Shown piece after piece: positions 30,993 through 36,852 of a stretch of 40,014 nucleotides of DNA. The notes beneath the pieces are model-generated. The model worked only from the letters and a program-made list of their open reading frames with translations. It was not told where the DNA came from and did no database searches. The position numbers and the translations under genes were made by a program. Origin of the DNA: a virus. The stretch lies in IMG/VR virus record IMGVR_UViG_3300030098_004836, positions 1 to 40,014 of that record; one strand, given 5' to 3'. Numbering within the stretch: position 1 is the first letter of the stretch; each line of letters starts with the position of its first letter.

Positions 30993-31067
30993 GGTCTGTC
31001 TCATCAGTTCGGGGCGACCACCCCACCGAAGACCCGCCAAAATCGACTAAATAAGGCGGGTTTCGAC
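30993..31067 (-). ncRNA. Type II hammerhead ribozyme
   Basis: On the minus strand, 5' to 3': GTC (31067-31065), GAAA (31064-31061), stem III CCCGCC (31060-31055) with GGCGGG (31038-31033) and a 16-base loop, U (31032), C17 (31031), stem I TTCGG (31030-31026) ... CCGAA (31012-31008), core CTGATGA (31007-31001) and GAC (31000-30998) that pairs with the opening GTC as stem II. All invariant core residues (CUGAUGA, GAAA, UH) and the 10.1-11.1 G-C pair are present. Stem II can be extended by CT/AG and GG/CC with bulges. The permutation with open stem II defines type II. Predicted cut: between 31031 and 31030. Confidence 0.9.
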
Positions 31068-31093
31068 TTTAGCCTTGTTAGGCTATGGGAAAC

Positions 31094-31127
31094 GGGCGAA
31101 ACGGCTTTAAAATAACCATATTCGCCC
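31094..31127 (-). other. Hairpin after the amidoligase stop
   Basis: GGGCGAA (31094-31100) pairs with TTCGCCC (31121-31127), 7 bp with a 20-base loop. It has no U-run on the transcribed side and lies between the amidoligase stop and the ribozyme. A second perfect hairpin, TAGCCT-TGTT-AGGCTA at 31070-31085, follows. Together they would protect the 3' end of the amidoligase message after self-cleavage. Confidence 0.65.
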
Positions 31128-31135
31128 AAAAACCG

Positions 31136-32686
31136 CTAAATCCTCACACGTTGAGCGGGGAAGTTCAAAAAGCTTTCTCCCCAATTTTGAGCCTTTACCC
31201 AAGAAACCAAGTTCTCAAATTTGCCCGACTCCTCGACGTGTTTCCAATATTTTTTAAAGTCTAAAAAGTTCGTCAAGTCTGAGACCTTCGCCCACTCTCT
31301 CATCGACTCGGCAAACTCAATATTTTTTCTGAACGTTTGTTCATTCATTGAAGACCTAAATATTCGTAGTTCTAACGTCTGACGATTTGAAAAGTTAGTT
31401 GCCAAATATCTGTCGTCCCCGACCGCTAACGTCTTAAGGCTTGCGAAATCTGTCGTCCCGTTGTTTCTGTCATATCTAAACTGATACGTCAAAGTCTCGG
31501 AAACCATTCCCGCAATATTATCCGAGAATTTAGCCCATTGACGTAATTTATCCGCCGAACGTTGAGACACTTTAAAAGCAAACCCTTTCCAATGATTTAA
31601 GAATTTGGCGATTTTGTACTGATTCAGACCCGACATTGTCGAACGGTTTAAGTGGACGTGAATCCCGCAAGATTTCGACACGTTCCACCCTAAAATCTGA
31701 CCTCTCAATTTGAACAGTTCTTCGAAGCCGTAAGACGTGAAAAACTCGTAACTCATCGGGTGAGATACAATCTCGACACCCGTTCGACCGTTGCCGTTAA
31801 TTGAGCCGTCGTTTACACAAAACAAGAATCCGCCTTCTAATGTGTTATTAATTTTTGAGACGACTTTTTGTTGGTCAAATCTCGTCAAGCCTTCTTTGAA
31901 TTGTACCTCTAATTCAAAGCCAAGTAAATCTTTATCGGCTCTTAAATTCTCTCTAACGATAGACCCGTTTAAAACGTCCCAACAAAATAATTCGGGTTTA
32001 TGCCCATATCCACGAATACCCGTTGGTATATCGTAATCACAATCCCGACAAATCCCGCCGTCTGTCTCAGTTTGAAGAAGGTCGTCACGATGAAAACGGT
32101 CTCCGCACGATATACAATCCGAGAATAAACTCTCATAATTTGAAAGTTCATATATTCGACCGTTTGCCGACGTCGAATTAAAATTCTCAACGTTGTAATA
32201 TCGCCCGTCAGATGCACATCTAAAAAATTGGCTCATATATTTACGGTCAATTTTATGAGCCGTGACCGTTCTTACACCGTCCCCGCCTTCTATTCTATTT
32301 AAAACAAACGTCCCCCTCTGATAAATAAAAGTCTCCTCAGAAGACACACCGCAAACGACGGGTAAGGCTCTCAAGTAATCTGTATCGCCGACCTCAAAAA
32401 ATCCGCCTATAAATCTATCAATTAAAAACGTGTTAAATTGGTTTTCAATCGAAGACGTTAGACTTGAAACCTCTCTTGATACGTCTATTAATTGCTCAAA
32501 ATCTATATAGGCTAAGCCGTGAGGCAATCCAATTTCGTGAATCCCGTCGTCGTTAGTGATTCGCAAACCGTGTATCTTACTATATGTCCGCCCTTCGATT
32601 GTTGCGATACCGTAACGTCTTGTCCCGTCTACGTTTCCGTTAATGATGCTTAATTTAGTTCCTTTAATATATATTTGGTTTCCCAT
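31136..32686 (-). CDS. Amidoligase (COOH-NH2 ligase, glutamine-synthetase-like fold) with zinc ribbon
   Basis: ATG 32686 is chosen for its AAGGAG 5 bases upstream; an in-frame start at 32746 would put the start at the likely transcription start. The 516-residue protein has an N-terminal domain (1-185), a zinc ribbon (C191-x2-C194, C213-x2-C216) and then the amidoligase core: LGFELEVQF (256-263), NDGSI (292-296), GVEIVSHP (303-310), SCGIHVHLNRS (339-349) and LELRIFRSS (438-446), the motifs expected for the ATP/Mg2+ site. Such enzymes join amines to carboxylates in peptides or proteins, often with a glutaminase partner. The target is unknown. Confidence 0.85.
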   Translation of the reverse strand: MGNQIYIKGTKLSIINGNVDGTRRYGIATIEGRTYSKIHGLRITNDDGIHEIGLPHGLAYIDFEQLIDVSREVSSLTSSIENQFNTFLIDRFIGGFFEVGDTDYLRALPVVCGVSSEETFIYQRGTFVLNRIEGGDGVRTVTAHKIDRKYMSQFFRCASDGRYYNVENFNSTSANGRIYELSNYESLFSDCISCGDRFHRDDLLQTETDGGICRDCDYDIPTGIRGYGHKPELFCWDVLNGSIVRENLRADKDLLGFELEVQFKEGLTRFDQQKVVSKINNTLEGGFLFCVNDGSINGNGRTGVEIVSHPMSYEFFTSYGFEELFKLRGQILGWNVSKSCGIHVHLNRSTMSGLNQYKIAKFLNHWKGFAFKVSQRSADKLRQWAKFSDNIAGMVSETLTYQFRYDRNNGTTDFASLKTLAVGDDRYLATNFSNRQTLELRIFRSSMNEQTFRKNIEFAESMREWAKVSDLTNFLDFKKYWKHVEESGKFENLVSWVKAQNWGESFLNFPAQRVRI

Positions 32687-32752
32687 TTTTACTCCTTTCT
32701 CTCGTCGAGAATTTGTTATTGTTTCGTTAATCTTGCCGTCAATCATACCTAT

Positions 32753-32761
32753 ATTATATCA
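32753..32761 (-). promoter_or_regulatory. Extended -10 promoter of the amidoligase gene
   Basis: The minus strand reads TGA-TATAAT (32761-32753), a perfect TGn extended -10 box, which puts the transcription start near 32746 and gives a leader of about 60 bases before ATG 32686. No good -35 is seen at 17 bases, which is acceptable for an extended -10. Confidence 0.55.
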
Positions 32762-32870
32762 CCGTTAAAATTCCCGTCCTAATGTTTTTTTCTATATCCG
32801 CCAAATAAAGACAAGACACCGAAGAGAAACACCATTAAAAAAATTTTTATATTATATGTACATACACACG

Positions 32871-32989
32871 TTCGAGACCTTGAAGAGAAAAAGCCCCGCA
32901 AATATAGGGACGGTCTTTAATTCCTCTCTTCGTGAAAATGCGATTGAGAAGGTTTCTCGACTTTTAGATGCTACCAATCGCTGAAGCAT
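32871..32989. ncRNA. Pseudoknotted structured RNA candidate
   Basis: TCGAGA-CCTT (32872-32881) pairs with AAGG-tt-TCTCGA (32949-32960), 10 bp with a 2-base bulge. GAAGAGA (32882-32888) stacks directly below with TCTCTTC (32925-32931). ATGCT (32968-32972) pairs with AGCAT (32985-32989), and the loop of this hairpin contains CAATCGC (32975-32981), which is the perfect complement of GCGATTG (32940-32946) in the junction of the first helix. The combination predicts a compact pseudoknot. It is non-coding and lies upstream of the enzyme genes. The strand is unknown. Confidence 0.6.
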
Positions 32990-33143
32990 ACAAACGGGCT
33001 TTAAAGGGCAATTTTGGGGCAAATAGACCTATTTCAATAATGCAAGAACTTTTTTAATTAAATTTTAATAATTCCGTCTGAATTTGGCTCATATGAATAA
33101 TATTTGAATAAAGCAAGCTATTTAAAAAATAATCTGAAATCGT

Positions 33144-33266
33144 GCCGAATCTTAATTTGATACATAACAAAACGCAATTTAAAAGCGTAATCTTAAACAA
33201 TCATTAAAACCGATTTAAAGGTCTGCTTTAAGCCGAATCTTAAACCAAATCGCAAGCCGAATCTTA
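33144..33266. repeat. Three iteron-like repeats in AT-rich DNA
   Basis: GCCGAATCTTAA occurs at 33144-33155 and 33232-33243 and, with one base less, at 33256-33266, all in the same direction. They lie in an 800-base non-coding, AT-rich region with A/T runs. This is a plausible replication origin or regulator-binding region. No DnaA box was recognised. Confidence 0.5.
33211..33235. repeat. 25-bp dispersed palindrome, diverged copy H
   Basis: CGATTTAAAG and CTTTAAGCCG are separated by 5 bases, giving the same length and arm order as the other copies with a diverged centre. It overlaps the second iteron-like repeat by a few bases. Confidence 0.55.
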
Positions 33267-33298
33267 TTTAAATAATATATACTAAGACACATTAAAAG

Positions 33299-33323
33299 AG
33301 ACTTAAAGTAAATGTTTAAATCG
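33299..33323. repeat. 25-bp dispersed palindrome, diverged copy G
   Basis: The left arm GACTTAAAGTA is intact; the right arm is TGTTTAAATCG, with several changes. It lies in the same non-coding region between the enzyme genes and the terminase gene. Confidence 0.5.
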
Positions 33324-33420
33324 ATTAGTAAATTTTATTAAAAAATGAATTAAAAATGTTATTAAAAGGGTCTCCCTTACTCGCTCCAATCCCATAAAAA
33401 CCACGCCCCAAAATTAAAAG

Positions 33421-33445
33421 GGACTTAAAGTATTACTTGAGGTCG
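33421..33445. repeat. 25-bp dispersed palindrome, copy F
   Basis: Starts GGACTTAAAGTATTACTT and ends GAGGTCG, differing at three positions from the perfect palindrome. It is the copy nearest to the rightward terminase small-subunit operon and may control it, since it lies upstream of these genes. Confidence 0.8.
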
Positions 33446-33586
33446 AATTTTGAGGGGGGTCAGGCGGATAAAAAAGGGACGATTGCGGGGGATACCATTT
33501 CCCATAAAATAGAAAAAGGAACTACGCAAATAGGGTTTCAGAAAAAAGTTGCAAAAGAACCCCGATATTCAATATATTTAACTACG

Positions 33587-33739
33587 ATGAAGAAACCTTT
33601 GAACTCATTGGGAGGGGGCAAGGGTAAAAAGCAGACTCACTCGTCTAAAAGATGGCAAAAAACGAAGAAAGCGATAGATAAAGCATCTGATAGCGGGAGA
33701 CTGTGGTGGATAGAGCAATACTTGAGAAAAACATTATGA
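33587..33739 (+). CDS. Small basic protein before the terminase gene, 50 aa
   Basis: From ATG 33587 the frame encodes MKKPLNSLGGGKGKKQTHSS and a basic helical end (RWQKTKKAID ... LWWIEQYLRKTL). There is no clear ribosome site. The stop overlaps the ATG of the terminase small-subunit gene (ATGA), which suggests coupling. The frame is open to 33437, so a longer product is possible. Function unknown. Confidence 0.4.
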   Translation: MKKPLNSLGGGKGKKQTHSSKRWQKTKKAIDKASDSGRLWWIEQYLRKTL

Positions 33740-34374
33740 CAGATTTAATAAAACGACCTTTAGTACAAAAAGCAATACAATTATTCGTACAAGAACCTAA
33801 TATTACCGCACAAGAAGTAGCAAAGCGATTAGAAGTGTCTACTGCCTTAGTATATAATTGGAAACAGAACCCTAACTTTGTAGATGCTATATATGATAAG
33901 TATATGGTAGAGTTCGGCTCAGAATTACCTGCTGTTTTACAATCTATGATACGAGAAGCTAAGGCTGGCAATGTTCAAGCTGGAAGACTTGTATTAGAAC
34001 ATAGTGGTAAGTTAGTTAAGAACGTAAATATAACAGTTGATAGTCCTTATGAGAAGTTTTTAAAAGCAGATAAGGCTGAAATAGAGTTTGAAGACGCTGA
34101 AATAGAAGAGATAGTTGAATCTGTTCCAGATATAAAGGTAGATTTGCCTAAAAGAAAAAAGGAAGACCAAAGCGAGCGTGCGGTCGAGGAAAAAAAGAAT
34201 CTAAAGAAGGCTATAAAAAAGGGGGAGGCAAATAAAAAAAGAACTGAATGGCGTAAATGGAAAAAAAGAGCCAAAGCAGTAGGTTTAGAGCCTCTACCTG
34301 CCAGAAGACCTACTCCTGCTCAAAAAGAAGCGTGGATTAATGAAATCAAAGAAAAAGAAAACAAACAAAGATAG
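33736..34374 (+). CDS. Terminase small subunit-like protein (HTH), 212 aa
   Basis: ATG 33736 is chosen because of the ATGA overlap with the previous frame. Residues 8-60 (VQKAIQLFVQEPNITAQEVA KR.EVS.ALVYNWKQNPNF) form a helix-turn-helix of the phBC6A51/small-terminase type, followed by AVLQSMIREAKAGNVQAGRL VLEHSGK, the oligomerisation helices of this family. The C-terminal 100 residues are extremely Lys/Glu-rich. It would recognise packaging DNA and deliver it to the large subunit. The gene is in the expected place before the packaging genes, which are however inverted. Confidence 0.8.
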   Translation: MTDLIKRPLVQKAIQLFVQEPNITAQEVAKRLEVSTALVYNWKQNPNFVDAIYDKYMVEFGSELPAVLQSMIREAKAGNVQAGRLVLEHSGKLVKNVNITVDSPYEKFLKADKAEIEFEDAEIEEIVESVPDIKVDLPKRKKEDQSERAVEEKKNLKKAIKKGEANKKRTEWRKWKKRAKAVGLEPLPARRPTPAQKEAWINEIKEKENKQR

Positions 34375-34489
34375 AGATAGTGGAATAATTTGGTGTATGG
34401 CTGAAATATATGCTATGAAATTAGCTATTAAAGCTTTGCAAAGCCAGATTAACGAGTTGACTCCGCCCCAGAACCCTGAACAATCGTAG
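34340..34489 (+). CDS. Small protein overlapping two genes, 49 aa
   Basis: ATG 34340 lies in the last codons of the terminase small-subunit gene in another frame, and the stop at 34487-34489 overlaps the 3' end of the convergent MuF-like gene by 41 bases. The product begins MKSKKKKTNKDRDSGIIWCM and continues as a helix (AEIYAMKLAIKALQSQINEL). Short coiled ORFs are commonly found at this place in phage genomes. Moderate confidence because no ribosome site is obvious. Confidence 0.45.
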   Translation: MKSKKKKTNKDRDSGIIWCMAEIYAMKLAIKALQSQINELTPPQNPEQS

Positions 34490-34967
34490 GGTTATCTATT
34501 TCTATATCTTCAGGGATTAATTGACAATAGCAATTCTCTTTGCATATTGAAAAACCGCTTGCGGGGAGACCTAATGATTGCCAAGTTTCCCAAGTCTCTA
34601 CTTGGTCTATCCTACTCGCACAATCATCACATATTTTAGGAGAACCTACTGAAACCCATCTAAGTTTTACGCTATCGCCATAAACGGCATCTTGTCCGAC
34701 TCTAAAGCCTTGCATAATTCCAAGTACAATTCCTCTGTGAATGGAACGACTATATTCTCCGAAGATTCTTCCTCTTCCAAGTAGGTCGGATTCGATTGTT
34801 GCAATAATTCCTGCATCTGACATACCTGCTCCTCTAAGTATTGCAACCTCTTGTTCGATTCGTTCAACGAAGATAGAACCGTAGTAAGCAATCGCAAGAA
34901 TTGCGAAGCTGATGGTGCTTTCGTCTTCTTCTCTGGCTTCATTTAATATCTCCTCTATTTCTGGCAT
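34449..34967 (-). CDS. Minor head protein, Mu gpF-like C-terminal domain
   Basis: A 172-residue protein. The last third, RWVSVGSPKICDDCASRIDQ VETWETWQSLGLPASG ... CKENCYCQL, has the Cys pattern of the MuF (SPP1 gp7) domain: C-x2-C, 'W..lG.P.sG...C..nC.C.L.P'. The first part is helical (ILRGAGMSDAGIIATIESDL) and may contact portal. The usual N-terminal minor head domain is short, so this protein is smaller than typical SPP1 gp7. It is the last gene of the inverted packaging operon. Its start overlaps the gp10-like stop. Confidence 0.75.
   Translation of the reverse strand: MPEIEEILNEAREEDESTISFAILAIAYYGSIFVERIEQEVAILRGAGMSDAGIIATIESDLLGRGRIFGEYSRSIHRGIVLGIMQGFRVGQDAVYGDSVKLRWVSVGSPKICDDCASRIDQVETWETWQSLGLPASGFSICKENCYCQLIPEDIEIDNPTIVQGSGAESTR
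34667..34942 (-). CDS. Possible overprinted ORF within the MuF-like gene, 91 aa
   Basis: A 91-residue frame shifted relative to the MuF-like gene. It has GAGGAG 7 bases before its ATG 34942, and the translation looks natural: a helical coiled coil (QFLRLLTTVLSSLNESNKRL QYLEEQVCQMQELL) with an acidic linker. Shadow frames here usually look less ordered, but the ribosome site motif also codes Glu-Glu in the main frame, so chance is possible. Confidence 0.3.
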   Translation of the reverse strand: MKPEKKTKAPSASQFLRLLTTVLSSLNESNKRLQYLEEQVCQMQELLQQSNPTYLEEEESSENIVVPFTEELYLELCKALESDKMPFMAIA

Positions 34968-35413
34968 TATTTAATAATTGTATTTCTTCTCATTGCCCTA
35001 TAAAATTCTATAATTAAATTTCTTTCTATTTTTTGAGTCTCTTTGTCTGAAGGGAAAATAAAAGGTCTTGCAGGAACAAGCTTATTAGGTATCATCGATT
35101 TTGGACTTGTTTCATAGCCCTCGTTATGATAAATACCATATTTATTCATTTCAATTCCTTTATCGGTAGCTTTTATGCTTCTAAATAAGCTTCCAGTTTC
35201 ATATAAAGGCTTACTTCCACCAGTACCTCTTTTTCTTCGTATTTCTCTTGTAGATTTTTTTAAAGCGGGTCTTAATCCGTCTGTTATTTTTTTCTTAGCA
35301 CTTTTTGCAAAACCCTCACTTGACTTAGCACTTTGTTTTTTTATAATCGAATCTAAAGAATCGGCAAGCTTTGTAAAGCTAAAATTGCTACTTAGTTTTA
35401 ATTTTATTGCCAA
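34967..35413 (-). CDS. HK97 gp10 / Mu gpG-like head-tail protein, 148 aa
   Basis: A 148-residue protein with an N-terminal basic helical half (KKQSAKSSEGFAKSAKKKIT) and the characteristic YETGSLFRSIKA ... YGIYHNEGYET ... NKLVPARPFIF, which matches phage virion morphogenesis proteins of the gp10/gpG family, with the conserved 'R.ar.f.g' near the C-terminus. These proteins complete the tail or neck. It sits between a small ORF downstream of the portal and the MuF-like gene. Confidence 0.8.
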   Translation of the reverse strand: MAIKLKLSSNFSFTKLADSLDSIIKKQSAKSSEGFAKSAKKKITDGLRPALKKSTREIRRKRGTGGSKPLYETGSLFRSIKATDKGIEMNKYGIYHNEGYETSPKSMIPNKLVPARPFIFPSDKETQKIERNLIIEFYRAMRRNTIIK

Positions 35414-35627
35414 ATTCTTCTCCTAATTTTCGAGCTTCTATAATTTTATGCGCATATTGGACAATTGCGGCTTCGGCTATCGCCTCAGCCCACTTTTTAG
35501 GGTCTTTTATAATATCGGAAACATCGCCCTTTAAATCAACATTTATATTATCTTTGAGGTTCTTTATTTTGCTGACGTACTCTTTCAAAGATTGACTGTT
35601 CTTTGTTTTGTTGTTTGTTTTCTGCAA
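35388..35627 (-). CDS. Small helical protein after portal, 79 aa
   Basis: The start TTG 35627 lies within the portal 3' end and has GGAG 7 bases upstream. The product (LKEYVSKIKNLKDNINVDLK ... KKWAEAIAEAAIVQYAHKII) is helical and Lys-rich. It overlaps the portal gene by 80 bases and the gp10-like gene by 26. It could be a small head or connector component. Both overlaps suggest strong coupling. Confidence 0.6.
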   Translation of the reverse strand: MQKTNNKTKNSQSLKEYVSKIKNLKDNINVDLKGDVSDIIKDPKKWAEAIAEAAIVQYAHKIIEARKLGEEFGNKIKTK

Positions 35628-36852
35628 TTATTTTCTCCGCTTCTTTTAAAGATAAGTCATCGTTTTGCTCAACCAATAACTTAGCTTGGGTTGTTAAATT
35701 GTTTTCAAGCCTATGATTGTCCCAAAGTATTTGGTCTTGCATTGTTTTAGGGTACTCAGGCTCATTAAAGTCTAATTTAAGGCTTTCTGGCAACTTAATG
35801 CCATTGTAATCAGCAATCTCTCTTTCGATGTTATATAATTCGTGTTCATACATTTTCCAAAGCTCTAAATCGTCTTGATAGTCTTCAAATCTTTCTAAGT
35901 CCTTAATTTTTAAAGCTATCCCGCTTGGTACTTCTCCTCCATCTTGCGCAAATTGAACAAACAAGTGATTATTTTGCGCTACTAAGTCAACTTGAAACTT
36001 AACAGTCTCAATAACTGATTGCAAGTCTGCTTCAGGGGCTACTATATCAAATACAGAGCCTTCAGGTAAGTCTAAAATAGTATCAGAGCCAGCTCTCTCT
36101 AATTTCTTTTGATTTTGAAGCCCTGTAACATAAGGCTGACCAAACATTTGAAATCTTAACCCTAATTGAAGCTCAGTCATAGTGATATTGACGTGTTCAT
36201 TACAAGAAACTATATCATCTGCCCCATCTACAAAGAAAGAATCAATTTGGTTCTCTCTATGTGTAAATAAAAATGGAAGAACTCCGTATCCGTGTTCATA
36301 TTCTCCAGAAAGATTGCCATCTTCATCATATTCGGCATATATAGAATTATCCCAATAAGCATACTTTAATTTCTCTGTATAAGAGACATCGTTCACGTTT
36401 CCAAGTATAGGATACATTATAGCTTCTGGTTTAAAAGGATTATCTCCAAGATGAACATCAAAATAATAAACAGGAATGTAATCAAAATAAGGCATATCGC
36501 CATCTCTATATACAATTTGCGTTGCCACACTTCCAACTAAACGAGTCATTCTTTCAATGTGCTTCATTCTTGCGTCTTTTACGGTAGTTAAGCTTTTATA
36601 AGCAGGGTTCACATTCCTATTTGCTCCTACATTATATATTCGGCTCATTTTGTTAATAAATCTTCTTGTAAAATTAGCTTCATAGCAAGGGACTTCCCTA
36701 AATGCGTCTGCATCAAAATATCTGTTTATATATTTTGTAGTGTTTGTCCCGCAATAATAATCTATAAGCTTTCTAACATAATCTCTTCTCGCCTTCGCTT
36801 GAGATTGCTTAAAGTCTTGTATTGAATTTTGTATTATTTGTTCTACTGTCAT
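35548..36852 (-). CDS. Portal protein (SPP1-type)
   Basis: A 434-residue protein with the general features of phage portals: a helical N-terminus (VRKLIDYYCGTNTTKYINRY), 'Y.ANFTRRFINKMSRIYNVG', a stem region with GSDTILDLPEGSVFDIVAPE, and a C-terminal helical part (NEPEYPKTMQDQILWDNHRL, then a Gln/Glu/Lys tail). The portal ring is the entry point for DNA and the docking site for terminase and neck. It begins 4 bases inside the terminase gene end (overlap), so the two are coupled. It is read leftward, unlike the capsid genes. Confidence 0.85.
   Translation of the reverse strand: MTVEQIIQNSIQDFKQSQAKARRDYVRKLIDYYCGTNTTKYINRYFDADAFREVPCYEANFTRRFINKMSRIYNVGANRNVNPAYKSLTTVKDARMKHIERMTRLVGSVATQIVYRDGDMPYFDYIPVYYFDVHLGDNPFKPEAIMYPILGNVNDVSYTEKLKYAYWDNSIYAEYDEDGNLSGEYEHGYGVLPFLFTHRENQIDSFFVDGADDIVSCNEHVNITMTELQLGLRFQMFGQPYVTGLQNQKKLERAGSDTILDLPEGSVFDIVAPEADLQSVIETVKFQVDLVAQNNHLFVQFAQDGGEVPSGIALKIKDLERFEDYQDDLELWKMYEHELYNIEREIADYNGIKLPESLKLDFNEPEYPKTMQDQILWDNHRLENNLTTQAKLLVEQNDDLSLKEAEKIIAENKQQNKEQSIFERVRQQNKEPQR

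Larger units (their letters stand above)
32990..33586. other. Long non-coding AT-rich region, possible origin
   Basis: Apart from the listed repeats I see no gene with a ribosome site. The frame on the plus strand at 33437-33586 is open but its only starts are a TTG within palindrome copy F, so its coding status is doubtful. The region separates leftward from rightward genes, which is where divergent promoters and an origin would be expected. Confidence 0.45.

Noticed and set aside
30915-30996. Alternative hammerhead pairing using the second GTCGAAAC at about 30946-30953
   Set aside because: Stem III cannot form with the sequence after this GAAAC, while the upstream GAAACCCGCC gives a perfect stem III, so only the type II arrangement is kept.
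30692-31115. Two plus-strand frames across the amidotransferase start and the ribozyme
   Set aside because: They are antisense to the amidotransferase gene and the hammerhead, have no ribosome site and unlikely protein sequences.
33437-33586. Upstream extension of the small ORF before the terminase gene
   Set aside because: The only possible start lies in palindrome copy F and there is no ribosome site; the extension is glycine- and lysine-rich and could be non-coding.
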